From positions 4,225,962 through 4,289,961 of the forward strand of contig NC_067208.1 in the NCBI RefSeq assembly GCF_026262505.1: a stretch of DNA of 64,000 bases, written 5' to 3'. This document shows positions 38,490-52,400 of this stretch, piece by piece (the stretch's first letter is position 1; each line of letters starts with the position of its first letter). Source of the DNA: Trichomonas vaginalis G3. Lineage: Eukaryota; Parabasalia; Trichomonadida; Trichomonadidae. Below the pieces are notes generated by a model, which was not told the origin of the DNA, ran no database searches, and was given only the letters and a program-made list of their open reading frames with translations. Position numbers and translations under genes: made by a program.

Positions 38490-38796
38490 TTTTTGATTTA
38501 TTTTTTAAAAATTGTATTTTAATTCGTTTTAATAAGTTGCAAATAGCTTTTTTAGAACTGAATAAAATGTTCTATAGTTTTATAACAAAAGCCTTTTAAA
38601 TAATAACAAAATTAAAATATCATAACTATAACTCTATGATAAGAGCTAAATTAAATTACTACAATTTCATTGATATAAAAGATATGTATAATATCTTATA
38701 ATTGATCAATGGATTCTAAAAATATCTTAAATATAATTTTTTTTCTTCGAGTTTGAGAATAAATGTATAGTGCAAAGGGTAATTTGTATGTTGCAA
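38490..38796. other. Convergent intergenic region
   Basis: 307 bp between the 3' ends of the Furry-like and beta-helix genes. AT-rich, no features. Confidence 0.5.
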
Positions 38797-39942
38797 TTAC
38801 TTTTGTTCGATAAATGCGACAGGTGTAGATGGTATGAATTTTTTGGAGCGGTAAACCCCAATGAAAACAACAATTGCGAAGACTACAATAAGCGCGGCAC
38901 CTATGTAATGTGGTTTATCTTGTATATAGAACAAAATCTTTCGAGGAATTCCTAAACGAATTTCATAAATTCCTGGAAAACAATCGATTGTTGTATTAGT
39001 ACTAAATGGTAAATGAGTAAATCTGTTTACATTGTAGTCACAGTGTTTCATTTGGAAGAAACGGCTTGAACGCTGTCCATTTGTAGCAACAACTCGTAAA
39101 TCAGTATTAACAACATCGAAAGTGCAATACTCGAACATTGTAACAGAATTTTCAACTGTAACTATAAATGGGTTGTATGTGCAATTAAAGAAATTCAAGT
39201 AGATGTATTTGGAAAAAATATTCATGTATAAAGTTCCAATTCGTGAGTAGTGATGGAAGCAATTCATAAATTGTAATGAATCATCTATCGTTGACTTACC
39301 GTTTCTTTCAAGGGCATATCCGCCTGCGTTGTAAAGAAGATTTATGAATTTATAGTATCCTTGCTCTGGTTTATTAAAGGAGAGTCCTGCTGTGCCACCT
39401 TTGACTCTATTGTGCGTTGAATTTATCAATGAAATCCTCTGTACACCGCCTGTAGCAGTCATCATATCTGAGACAGTTGATTCAGCAACTTTTGACGAAG
39501 GCGTATTTGAAAAACCGTTAGAATATATGGCTGATGTATTAAATGCGAATTTCGATGCTACACTGCATTCCATTACTTGAAATTTTCCGCATGCTGATGA
39601 AAATGAAAAGCAAGATCCAACAATTGCGGAAGATTTGCATGTAGCAATTAAAATGCAGCCACCATTTAAGGCTGTATGGCAACGAGAAAAGATTGAATTA
39701 TGAACTTGAATGATTAAACTATTACATGAAAATTCAATAGCGCCACCGTTGGTTTGTGACGTTAAATTTAAAAATCGTGATGTTTTTATATTGATAGCTT
39801 CGCCGCAAGGTATGTGAAATGGTTCGCTATAAGTCCAATTTTCGAATAACTCGGCATGGAGATAAAGTTTCGGAGAGATTAACGTGATTCCAGGTCCTAT
39901 GATTCCGAAAAATAAATTCCATAAAAATCCAAATATCGTCAT
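38797..39942 (-). CDS. Beta-helix type I membrane protein, Pmp-related (381 aa)
   Basis: An N-terminal signal peptide (MTIFGFLWNLFFGIIGPG) is followed by ~310 residues of Asn/Ser/Cys/Phe-rich short strands with GGAIEFSCNS, NGGCILIATC and GGTAGLSF rungs, characteristic of a right-handed parallel beta-helix. A single membrane span lies at ~345-367 (YIGAALIVVFAIVVFIGVY), then a ~15-residue basic tail. The many Cys suggest disulfides outside the cell. It lacks the Ser/Thr stalk and the NPL[WF]/DDPF tail of the two larger Pmp-like proteins. The frame opens at 39996, but the ATG at 39942 is chosen because it begins a classic signal peptide and has TCACT 10 nt upstream. Confidence 0.8.
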   Translation of the reverse strand: MTIFGFLWNLFFGIIGPGITLISPKLYLHAELFENWTYSEPFHIPCGEAINIKTSRFLNLTSQTNGGAIEFSCNSLIIQVHNSIFSRCHTALNGGCILIATCKSSAIVGSCFSFSSACGKFQVMECSVASKFAFNTSAIYSNGFSNTPSSKVAESTVSDMMTATGGVQRISLINSTHNRVKGGTAGLSFNKPEQGYYKFINLLYNAGGYALERNGKSTIDDSLQFMNCFHHYSRIGTLYMNIFSKYIYLNFFNCTYNPFIVTVENSVTMFEYCTFDVVNTDLRVVATNGQRSSRFFQMKHCDYNVNRFTHLPFSTNTTIDCFPGIYEIRLGIPRKILFYIQDKPHYIGAALIVVFAIVVFIGVYRSKKFIPSTPVAFIEQK

Positions 39943-39949
39943 AATAAAA

Positions 39950-39954
39950 AGTGA
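39950..39954 (-). promoter_or_regulatory. Initiator element (TCACT) of the beta-helix gene
   Basis: TCA(+1)CT with +1 A at 39952, 10 nt before the ATG at 39942. It lies within the longer open frame and so rules out the more distal Met. Confidence 0.7.
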
Positions 39955-40471
39955 AGCATGAATCTGAAATTGAACAAAAAAACATTCCTTGATCAAAGTA
40001 TAAGTAAAATTATTATTATGGAAAGTAAAAATTGATATTTAGTATGTAAATAATTTGATGAACAGAAAAGATGCTTTAATATTTAATAAATTATTTAAAT
40101 TTGATAAAATTAAAATACTTTTCCCTCCAAATTTTTTTCAAAAATCAAATTTTTATTGTTAAAAACATCAAATTTAATTTCATTTTTCAATTTTTGAATT
40201 TTTTTGGAAATTTCTTATATCAGAAATTCGCTATGTAAATGTGGGGATCGTGGATTACATCGAATCAAGTAGCTATTTTCATAAACCAATTTTATTTTTA
40301 GAATTAAATAGATTTACGATTAAAATACGTTAATCAAAAAACCGCAATCACAGCCAATTTGAAAACATATCATCATTATATTGTCTATTTTATATTTTTA
40401 CTATTAATAAAATTATGACCAGTACGATATGTAAACAAATGAAAATTTTTTAAAAGTTCGTTAATTAATTT
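39955..40471. other. Divergent spacer between beta-helix gene and dynein gene
   Basis: About 520 bp, AT-rich. TCAAA at 40472-40476 sits 10 nt before the dynein ATG and may act as its initiator. No other motif is recognised. Confidence 0.4.
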
Positions 40472-40483
40472 TCAAAATTATTA

Positions 40484-43400
40484 ATGGATATTATTCGAAC
40501 TTTTCTTGAAAACGAACGCGCAAAGTTTATCTCTGCACGCGTTTGCAGTTACTACAAGTTAGCACCAAATAAATGGGAAGATCTCCTTAAGGATGATGAT
40601 TCCCGTGGAAACCTTCAACGTTTCCTTGGTGATAATTTCCATAATAATCTTGTCTTTTTCCAGAACAACAAGAACTTTTTAGTCTGCCATCCAACAGACT
40701 ATACAAAGGGCAAGCGTGCTATCGTCTGCTACAAGTCATATATGCCAAAACCAGATGATGCAAAGGATTTCATCAAATGCTTAAACTTTGTTGAAATTCC
40801 AAAGAACCCAATCAACTTTGCATACAGAATGACCGATAAGGTTTACTCACCACTCGCTAAGTCTGAAAACAATACATCTCAATACTCAAAGCCAGTCATT
40901 AATGACATCATCACGACTATGAGTGAGATTACAGGCAGCTTCTACATCCTTTCCGGCAAGGCTCAGGGCAATACAGTCCTTACACAGCCAGCCAAGGAAT
41001 TATTAGATGCTCCAGAGTCCCCATCCCGCCTCCATGCATTTGAGAACCTTGTCATCCAGTGGGTCGAGCAAATGGATAACCTTCTCCAGCAAGAATTCCC
41101 AGATAATGAGAAATTAACTCCAATTGATGAAGTTAAGTACTGGGAGAAGCGTAAGGAAAACCTCGAATTCCTCAACGAACAAATTACATCTGAGGAAATC
41201 CAGAAGGTTATTGAGACACTCCGTACATCCTCCCCACAATTCGCAACACAGTTCGAATCAGTTTCATCCGGCGTTTCTGATGCGCTCGATCTCGCCACAG
41301 AAACATCCCGCTCATTATATCCAATCCGTACATTCGTCGATCAAATGGACACAATGAGCCCAGAACTCGAAACAATGCATGAATTCTTCGAGCCAGTCTT
41401 CCATCTTCTTTACCTCATGTACACAAAGACTCGCTACTACCATTCTCCACGCCATATCTGCTCATTGTTACGCCGTATCACAGATTTCTTCGCTAAGCAG
41501 TTCGCTATTGCTATCGATGGCTCTAGCCTTCTTAGCGGTGATCCAGCCGAATCTCTTGAGCACATTAACTTCTCCATCGAAAAATTAAACCGCTTCAACA
41601 AGACATACGCCCAGTTCAAGGAGAAACTTCTTTCTTCCGAGGGAAGCTCCTTCACACTCAACAACCAGGCTGTTATGCACAACTTCCTCTCATTATGCGA
41701 TCGTATGGAGAGAATCAAACCAATCGTACAGACAATCATCGAATTCACAAGATTCGATAAGACAGAAGTTGGTGGTATCCACGGTAAGCTTCTTTCTGAG
41801 AAGTTCGAAGATCTTCTCAAGAGCTTCCAGGATGTCCAGTCCAAGATTACAGGTATGGACGAAAACCTTCTCGAAATTAGTGATGCTGACTTCGCTCACA
41901 TTATCGAGGAGATCGATACAGAATTCAATGATCTTGATGTCCGCGCCGTTGCTATCTCAATCTGGGCTATTCAGGACGTTTCATCAATCGTTTCTCTTGG
42001 CCAGATTCTTTCCGGCTTCAACGCTCTTCTTCGCAGACCATACTTCATCACATCATTCGCATCTCAGTACCCAGCCATTGTTTCACTCTTCAATAAGGAT
42101 GTCGAAGCTATTTCTCTTACATACAGAACTGAAAAGACAAATCCACCAGTTCTCTACGGCATTCCACCAACAACATCAGATTTCATCTGGTGCAATGGTC
42201 TCATCGAACGTCTTAAGACACTCGAGGATACACTTCAAAATACAATCCCAGAGATCTTCAACGATCCAGCCATGATTGATGCCATGGCCACAAAGAACGA
42301 GCTCCAGGCCAACATCGAGAAGACAATGAACGAAAAGATCACAGCTTGGGCATCTACAATTTCCGATTCATACAAGGACAAGCTCAAGACACCACTTATT
42401 GTCCGTGATCCAGAGACACGTCTTCTCTCCATGAACTTCGACCCAGAACTTCGCCGCCTTCTCGAGGAAGTCAAGCACCTTTCATCCCACATGACAAACG
42501 AGATCCCAGAAGTTGCTCGCGATATCTACCAGTCGAACCAAGTTTACATGGATTACATGCACTCACTTTCTGTTCTCATTGAGCGTTACAACCATCCAGT
42601 TTCCTCAATTGTTGATGTCGAGCGCCCAATGTTCCAGAAGCACATTGACCATGTTGATGCCATTCTTGAACGCGGTATCACAGAACTCACATGGGAAGAC
42701 ACAAACTCCAAGGAGTTCCTTGAAGTTGCTGTTAAGGATGTTTCCAACTTCTCCAACCTCCACAACAGGAGCACATCCACAATCACAAACATCAAGAACA
42801 AGATTGCTCAGTGGAAGGTTCCACCGCTCTTCGCTCGCCAGGACACAAAGAAGTCCCTCGATCAGAACGAAGTTAACAACACAATCACAAACAGAGCAGC
42901 AACAATTTCCGCAGAATCCGATAAGATCATTTCCGAGGTCCGCTCTTCAGTTTACGAGCTCACACGCGATCCAAACACACCAGTTGAAATCGTCGAAGAA
43001 GCTCCTAAACCAGTCGAAGAGAAGCCAAAGAAGACAGAGGAAGGCGACGAAGAAGGCGCCGCAGAAGATGAAGATGAGGAGAAGCCAAAGGTTGTCGAAG
43101 AGAAGCCATTACCAAAGGTCGAAATCCCAGACACACCAGAGACAAAGCAGTACTTAGATTATGTACAGTCTCTCATTGTCGACGGATTCAAGGAGAACAT
43201 TCTCTATTCTCTCAAGAACCTTTACGCCGATCTCACAACAGTTCAGTCCAACAACTCTGTTCCACTCATCACAACACGTCTTGAACTTATCGGAAACGAT
43301 GTCAAGTTCAACCCACCACTTCTTGATGGCCCACAGAACCTTGTTGCCACATTCAAGGACTGGTGCCAGCGCGCCCTCGATCTCTCCAAGCTCATTGGCC

Positions 43401-46400
43401 CATTCTACGACAACCAGGCCACAGCCTTCGACAAAGTCTCTGTCGATCCAGACATCACAGACATCAAGGAAAAGATTCTCCAGTGCGTAGAATCAATGTC
43501 CAAGAAGTGCATCAAGTACCGTGATGACAACTTCTCCAAATACTCCAATGTCTGGACACAGTCCCGCGAAACATACATCACAGAGTTCATCCAGAAAGGA
43601 TCAGGCACAGCCACAGATAAGGATGGAAAGACTTACACAGTTCCTCCAACACTCGAGATGTTCTCAGAGCGTATCGGATTCTACCGTAAGTCACAGTCCG
43701 ATATCCGCCTCATCCAGGACTCCCACTCCTTCGGCTGGCTCCGTGTTGACTGCCGCCCACTCAAGCAATCTCTTGACCTTAACCTCGGTAAGTGGGTTTA
43801 CCTCTTCACACACTACCTCAACAACAGGATGCTCACACAGCTCAAGGACTTCCAGCAGTTCCTTCACGACGCAAACGCCGGCCTCGACGTCCAAGTCAAG
43901 AAGGGCGATATCGATCAGCTCATCGCCGTTCTCGAAGCCATGCTTCTCATCAGAAACAAGGCTCCAATCTACGACACACTCTTCGATGAGCTCAAGGAAA
44001 CAGTCAACGTCCTCAAGCAGCATGGTGTCACTGTTACAGATGCTCTTCTCCAGCGCATTGATGAAGGTCCAGTTCTCTGGGCTGCCCTCAAGAACAAGTG
44101 GACAGAAGTCCAGGAAAAGACTGCTCCACTCCAGCAGGAAGAGACAGCTCACCTCAGACAGAACCAGGATACATTCGTCGACCACCTCCAGGAGCTCCGC
44201 GACAAGTTCCTCCAGGAACCAGTCTTCACATGGGAGATTGGCTACAAGGGAGCTTGCGAACTCATCGAGAAGTGGGATACAGAAATCGACAAGCAGACAG
44301 ACGAATTCGAAGAAATCAAGGCTAACGGTGAACTTCTTGAATTCCAGACAAACCCATGCAAGAACTTAACACTCATGAAAGACGATCTCAAGCTTCTTAC
44401 AAACGTTTGGGAGACAACAAACCGTATCCAGACAGAATTATCCAACTGGAAGAACACTCTCTGGTCAGAAGTCGATTTCTCACAGCTCCAGAACGAATGC
44501 GAACAGAACACTCGTACAATCCACCGTATCGAGAAGCGTGCTAAGGATTGGGGTGTCTACACAGGCCTCGATGCTCTCATCAAGTCTGTTTCATCCACAA
44601 TCCCAATCTTCCAGCAGCTCCACAACGACAAACTCCGTGAGCGTCACTGGTCCAAGCTGAAGCAGATCACTGGTGTCGATTTCCAGAAGACAGTCGATCT
44701 CAAGCTCGGCGACATCCTCGACAAGAACCTCATGAGATATGCCGAAGATATCACAGAAGTTTGCGATGGCGCTAACAACGAAGTTCGTATGGAAACAGCT
44801 CTTGCCGATCTCAAGAAGACATGGAGCACAATGGAATTCACATACAAGGGCATGGAAGCATTCCCGGATCTCCTTGTCCTCAACGTTCCAGAAGAACTTG
44901 TTCAGACACTCGAAGAAAACCAAGTTGCTGTCCAGAACTATCTTTCTTCCAAGAACATCTCATTCTTCCGTGTCACACTCGATGAATGGCAGGAGAAGCT
45001 CAAGCAGGTCGACAAGGTCATGACAATCTGGCTCGATGTCCAGCAGCACTGGACTCACCTTCGTCCAATCTTCATCGGCTCTGAGGATATCAGAAAGCAG
45101 CTTCCAAAGCAGTCTGAGTCCTTCGAAATGATCGATAAGCAGATGATCGAGTTTGTCAACAAGCAACAGGCAAACAAGAACGTCGTTGACACTTGCAACC
45201 AGCCAGATATCATGAAGTTCATGGAAATGCTTCTTCGTGAATTGACAATCGTTGAGAAGTCACTTAACGATTACCTCGAAACAAAGCGTCGTGCATTCCC
45301 ACGTTTCTACTTCGTTTCTGCAAACGACCTTCTCGATATTCTCTCAAAGGGTCGCCATCCACAGGAAATCGAACCACACTTCTCAAAGGTTTTCGATAAC
45401 CTCGTAAAGGTCCAGTGGACAGGCCCAGAATCCTGCAAGGCTATGATGTCTAAGGAAGGCGAAGTCGTTGAGTTCGACGAAGAACTCGTTCTCGATGGCC
45501 CTGTCGAAATCTGGCTCCAGAAGCTTCTCGACTGCGCTCGTGCCACACTTAAGGAGCGCCTTGCCGAAGCCGCTGCTGCCGCTTACGACACATCACAGCG
45601 TCCATACTGGATTGTCTCCAACATCGCTCAGGTCGGTCTTTCCGCCATCTCCATCCAGTGGAACAAGGAAGTTAACGCCGCCTTCAAGCAGCTCGAAGAA
45701 GGTATGGAAACAGCTATGAAGGACTACAACACAAAGCAGAACAAGCAGCTCGACGATCTCATTCACCTCATTCGTGATGAGAAGGCTGGTCTTACAAAGC
45801 TCAACCGCCAGAAGCTTACAATCGTTTGCCAGAACGATGCTCACAACAGAGATGTCGTTTGGCGTCTCATCCACAACCACGAAGAAACACACGAGTGCTT
45901 CGAATGGCAGAGCCAGCTTCGTTTCTCCTGGGATTCTGCTGTCCACGACTGCGTCATCAACATTATTGATGCTAAGTTCTTCTACCAGTACGAATACCTC
46001 GGCTCTCCATCCCGTCTCGTCGTCACACCACTCACAGATAGATGCTACATCACACTCACACAGTCACTTTCCAGAATTATGGGTGGTGCTCCAGCTGGCC
46101 CAGCTGGTACAGGTAAGACAGAGACAGTTAAGGATCTTGCCCGTGCTATGGGTCAAGTCTGCTTCGTCTTCAACTGCTCTGAACAGATGGACCACAAGTC
46201 TCTTGCTAACACATTCAAGGGTCTTTCACAGGCAGGTGCATGGGGCTGCTTCGATGAATTCAACCGTATCGCAGCTCGTGTGCTTTCTGTCGTCGCCAAC
46301 CAAGTTAAGTCCATCCTCGATGCCCTCAGACTCAAGGCTACAGAGTTCAAGTTCGTCGGTGAAGAACTCATTTCCCTCAAGCCATCCGTCGGTATCTTCA

Positions 46401-49400
46401 TCACAATGAACCCAGGTTACGCTGGCCGTACAGAACTTCCAGAAAACATCAAGGCTCTCTTCAGATCCGTTTCCATGTGCGTCCCCGATTTCCAGATCAT
46501 TTGCGAAATCATGCTTATGGCTGAAGGTTTCACAATGGCCTCCATCCTTACAAAGAAGTTCACAACACTTTACTCTCGTTGCCAGCAGTTGCTTTCCAAG
46601 CAGCTCCACTACGACTGGGGTCTTCGTGCTGTCAAGTCCGTCCTTGTCGTCGCTGGTTCCCTTCGTCGTGCAGATCCAAACATGCCAGAAGATGGTGTCC
46701 TCATGCGTGCTCTTCGTGATTTCAACATCCCGAAGATCATCACAACAGATATGCCAGTCTTCCTCGGTCTTATCAACGATCTCTTCCCGAAGATCGATAT
46801 TCCACGTAAGAGAAATCTCAAGTGGGAAGCCCAGATCAAGGAAGTCGTTCTCGCAAACGGCCTCCAGGGCGAAGATCAGTTCATCAGAAAGATCGTCGAA
46901 CTCGAAGAGTTGTTGAACGTTAGACACTCCGTCTTCATCATCGGTGCCGCTGGTACAGGTAAGACAGAAGTTTGGCGTGCTCTTTCCCGTGCATACGGAA
47001 AGCGTGGCACACCATGCCAGTTCGTCGATCTCAACCCTAAGGCTGTTACAAACAACGAACTTTTCGGCTTCCTTAACCCAGCAACACGTGATTGGCAAGA
47101 TGGTCTCTTCTCCACAATCATGCGTAACCTTTCCAAGATCACAAACGACAATCCAAAGTGGATCGTCCTCGATGGTGATATCGATCCAAACTGGATTGAA
47201 TCCCTTAACACAGTTATGGATGATAACAAGGTCCTTACACTCGCTTCAAACGAGCGTATCCCACTTACAACACACATGAGACTTGTCTTCGAAATTTCCC
47301 ACCTCAAATGCGCTACACCAGCTACAGTTTCCCGTGCTGGTATTCTCTTCCTTAACGAGACAGATGTCGGTCCAATGGCTTACGCTTACTCCTGGATCGA
47401 TCGCCGCACAAACGCTACAGAGAAGAACCAGCTCACAGTTCTCTTCAACAACTACGTCCAGCACACACTCGAACTCATCCACGCTCAGATCAAGCACGTC
47501 GTTCCAATCTCCGATGTCGCAATGGTCGAGACACTCTGCCGCCTTCTCGAAGGCCTTCTTACAGAGCAGAACGTCCCACAGAACTCCGATGCTTCATTGT
47601 ACGAATTGTACTTCGTCTTCGCCGCAGTTTGGGCATTCGGTGGTGCTTGCGATGACCAGGGTGAGAACCGCATGAAGTTCAACTCCATGTGGCGTTCTGA
47701 ATGGCGTAACGTTGTCTTCCCACAACAGGGCACAGTCTTCGACTACTTCGTCGATCCTGTCAAGAAGAAACTCGCTCCATGGTCCGAAATCACAGAACCA
47801 TTCGAGTACGACCCACAGGTCCCAGTTTCCTCATCACTCGTCTTCGTTTCAGAAACAAAGAGAACTCACTGGGTTTCAAAGCTTCTCATCGAAGGAAACC
47901 ACCCAGTCATGCTCTGCGGTTTCGCCGGTACAGGTAAGTCCGTCCTTGTCCGCCACCTCCTCAACGAGCTCAACGACAACGACTACATGTTCCGCGCCAT
48001 CAACTTCAACTACTACACCACATCACAGGCCCTCCAGAACTTCCTCGAAGCTGGTATCGAAATGAAGTCTGGTAAGCTTTACGCTCCACCAGGCCAGAAG
48101 CGCTGCGTTTTCTTCATCGATGACCTTAACATGCCTATGATTGATACATACTTCACACAGGAGCCAATGACACTTCTCCGTCAGCACCTTGACTACGAGC
48201 ACTGGTACGACAGACAGGCAATGACACTCAAGGATGTCAAGAACATCAACTACATCACTTGCATGAACCCAACATCCGGCTCATTCACAATCGATCCACG
48301 TCTTCAGCGCCACCTTTCCACATTCGCCATGTCCATCCCACAGGATTCATCCGTCAAGATGATCCTTTCCTCCATGATCGAAGGCCACATGAACGCTCTT
48401 GCATTCAAGCAGGAGGTCAAGGAGGCAGCTCCAAAGCTCATCCCAGCATTCATGGATATTCAGAAGGCTATTCTCGACAAGTTCCATCCAACAGCCATCA
48501 GATTCCACTACAACTTCAACCTCAGAGATATCACATCCGTCCTTCAAGGCGTTCTCCGTGCTTCACCAGCAGCTGTCAAGACAGGCAAGCAGCTCGCACA
48601 GCTCTTCTCAATGGAAGCTATCCGTGTCTACGCAGATCGTATGATCGATCTTGAAGACTACCACCAGGCAAAGGATATCATCGTTTCATCATCATCCAAG
48701 AACCTCGACCAACTCTCCGATGCTCCATCATTACGTGATGAAATGACATTCTGCGCCTTCCCACCGGATGGCGATGAAGCCAACTTCGAAGAGAACGGCT
48801 ACGCTCCAATGGTCAACCTTGAAATGACAAACAAGGTCATCAACGACAAGCTCCAGGAATACAATGATTCCCACCCAGTCATGGACCTCGTTCTCTTCAA
48901 GGATGCTATCGAGCACGTCGTCAGAATCGCTCGTGGTATCACACAGCCATACGGCCACATGTTACTTGTCGGTCTCGGTGGTTCTGGTAAGCAGTCTCTT
49001 GTCCGCCTTGCCTCATACATGGCTGGCTACAACGTCTTCCAGATCACTCTTTCCAACAACTACGGCATTGCTGAATTCAACGCAGATCTTGTCAAGGTCT
49101 TCCTTCTCACAGGTGGTAAGAAGCAACCAACTGTCTTCTTGCTCACAGACACACAGATCCTTTCTGAGAAGTTCCTCATCCCAGTTTCCGACTTCCTTTC
49201 AACAGGCGTCCTTCCAGACGTCTTCGCTCCAGATGACTACGAGTCCATCTACTCAGCTGTCAAGGGCGACATGAAAGTTGCTGGTATCCAGTTCTCACCA
49301 CAGGATGCTCTCAAGTTCTTCACAGAACGTGTCCGCAAGTACCTCCGTATTGTCTTCTGCCAGTCTCCATCAGGTGAAACATTCCGTATCCGTGCACGTA

Positions 49401-52400
49401 GATTCCCAGCCCTCGTCAACTGCATGACAATCGACTGGTTCCACGCATGGCCAGAGGACGCTCTTTACTCCGTCGCCAAGAGATTCCTTGCAGACCTCGA
49501 CCTCGCTGGCAACGATCCAGAAGTCGTCGTCAAATTCATTGCCCAGGCACATACATCCGTTGTCGAGATTTCTCAAGATTACCTCGACGATGAGCGCAGA
49601 TACAACTACGCTACACCAAAGTCATATCTTGAACTCATCTCAACATTCCGTCAGACACTCAAGAAGACTCGTGAGACAATTGTCAACAACACAGAGTACT
49701 TCTCACAGGGTCTTAAGATGCTCCAGGGCTCATCTGAAGGTGTCGAGAGAATGAAAGTCGCTCTCGAAGCCAAGACAAAGGAAGTCGCTCAGGCACAGCA
49801 GGAGTGCGTCACAATGATTGACGAAATCACTGCAAAGGCTGCCATTGTTAAGAAACAGTCAGATGCCGCTCAAGTCGAACGTGCAAATGTCGAAAAGTCA
49901 GCTAAGGAAGCAGAAAAGATCAGAGAAGATGCTGAATCCGATCTCAAGAAGGCTATTCCGAAGAAGGAACAAGCTGAACTTGCTATCAAGGATCTCGATA
50001 AGAAGGCTATCACAGAACTTGCATCCTTCCCAACACCACCAGGCCGTGTCGAAGATGTCATGCCAGCTGTCGTTCTCATTCTCTCAGAAGGTGGCAGACC
50101 AGCACGTGATACATCATGGAAGGCCGCCAAGAAGATCATGGCTAACACATCCAACTTCATCCACAGGCTCCAGACACTTCCAGAAACATGGTCTAACGAT
50201 ATCATGGAACTCACAAAGCAGAAGGTCGCCAAGTGGGGTTCCCAGTTCACAGAAGCTGATGTCAGAAAGTCATCCACAGCTTGCGCTGCTCTCTACAACT
50301 GGATGATGAAGATCCTCGAATACCACACAATTCTCCAGGATATCATTCCAAAGCAGCAGAAGGCTGAGTCAGCTGCAGAAGAAGTCGCAACACTCAAGGC
50401 ACAGCTCGCAAAGGCTGAGAAGAAGCTCGCTGATCTCGAATCCAACCTCAAGGCACTCAAGGACCAGCTCGAACTCAAGAACGCTGAAAAGGCAAAGGCT
50501 CAGGCTGATGCCCAGGAAATGTCCGACAGAATTAAGCGTGCTACAGACCTCGTTTCAGGTCTCGGTGGCGAAGGTGAACGTTGGAAGCTGAAGATCGCCG
50601 CTTACAACGAGGAACTCACATCCCTCGTCGGCGATTCACTTCTCGCAGCCGCTTTCGTTTCATACTGCGGTCCATTCACACGTGCTTACCGTGAGCGCCT
50701 CATCAACGATCGCTGGAAACCATTCCTTGCCAACGGTGGCGTCAAAGTCGCCAAGGATCCACTTGGTTTGCTTTCTGATGATGGTCTTCTCGCTGCCTGG
50801 TCCAACCAGGGTCTTCCAAACGACACAGTCTCCATCGAGAACGCCGCTATCACAACATCCACATCCCGCTGGCCACTTCTCATCGATCCACAGTTCCAGG
50901 GCATCAAGTGGCTCAGAAACAACGTCGCCAAGGATCTCGTCGTCCTTCGTTTCGGCCAGGATAACTTCATGAACACACTCACAAACGCTGTCGAAAATGG
51001 CTTCCCAGTCATCATCGAAAACGTCGGTGAGACATTCGATCCAGTCATCAACCCAATTCTCGCCAGAAACGTCATCAAGAGAGGCTACAGAAACACAATC
51101 CAACTCGGTGACCGCGAAGTTGAATTCAACAGCAACTTCAAGCTCTTTCTCCAGACCAAGCTCGCCAACCCACACTTCCAGCCAGAAATTCAGGCCCAGA
51201 CAACAGTCATCAACTTCACAGTTACACTCGATGGTCTTGAAGAGCAGCTTCTCGGTAACGTCGTCAACCACGAAAAGGAAGGCCTCGAAGAGAAGAAGGC
51301 CGCTCTCATCAGACAGATGAACGAAGATAAGATCACAATGGGCAAGCTCGAGAAAGATCTTCTCGACAGACTTAAGAATCCAAAGGGTTCACTTATCGAT
51401 GATCCAGATCTCATGAACACTCTCGACATCACAAAGAAGACATCCGCAGAACTTACAGTTCGTGTCGAGAAGGCTATTGAGACATCCCAGGAAATCAACA
51501 TCCACCGTGAAGCATATCGTCGCGTCGCTTCTCGTGCTGCTCTTCTCTACTTCATCTTAGTCGACTTGGGCAAGATCGACCACATGTACCAGTTCTCTCT
51601 TGCTGCCTTCGTCACAGTCTTCATCAAGGCTATGGACGAAGCAGAAGCCTCCAACAACCCAGTTGTCCGTGAGAACTCTCTCATCGACTCCATCACATTC
51701 AAGACATTCAGATGGGCTATGAGAGGTCTCTTCCAGCGCCACCAGATCATCTTCACAGCACTTCTCTGCTTCAGAATCCTTCTTGCAGACAAGCAATCCG
51801 GCGCTATCAAGCCAGATGAGTTCATGGCTCTTCTCCGTAACCCACGTAACACAGAGTTCCAGAACCCAGCTCCAGACTGGCTCACAGATGCTTCCTGGAC
51901 ATCCATCTGCGGTCTCAACTCACTCGACGCATTCAAGACAATCCCACAGGATATCACAATGCGTACAAAGCCATGGCAGAAGTGGTGCGACCAGGAAACA
52001 CCAGAACTCGACAAGCTTCCACTCGATTACAAGAACAAGACAGAGTTCCAGAAGCTCCTCGTCATCCGTGCTCTCAGACCAGATAGAATGGTCAACGCTC
52101 TCACATCATTCGTCGCCAACCAGATTGGTGAGAAGTACACATGGGATGTCACATTCTCAACAAAGGAGACATTCTCAGAAACAGACAACAGAATGGCTGT
52201 CTTCTACATCCTTTCCCCAGGTTCAGATCCAATCAAGGATGTCGAAAACCTCGGCCGCAAGATGGGCTTCTCTGCAGAAAAGGGCAACCTTTACAACGTT
52301 TCTCTCGGTGAAGGCCAGGAACAGAACGCCCTTAACAGCCTCACAAAGGCTGCAAAGGACGGTGGCTGGGTCATCATCCAGAACTTGCACCTTATGGGCA

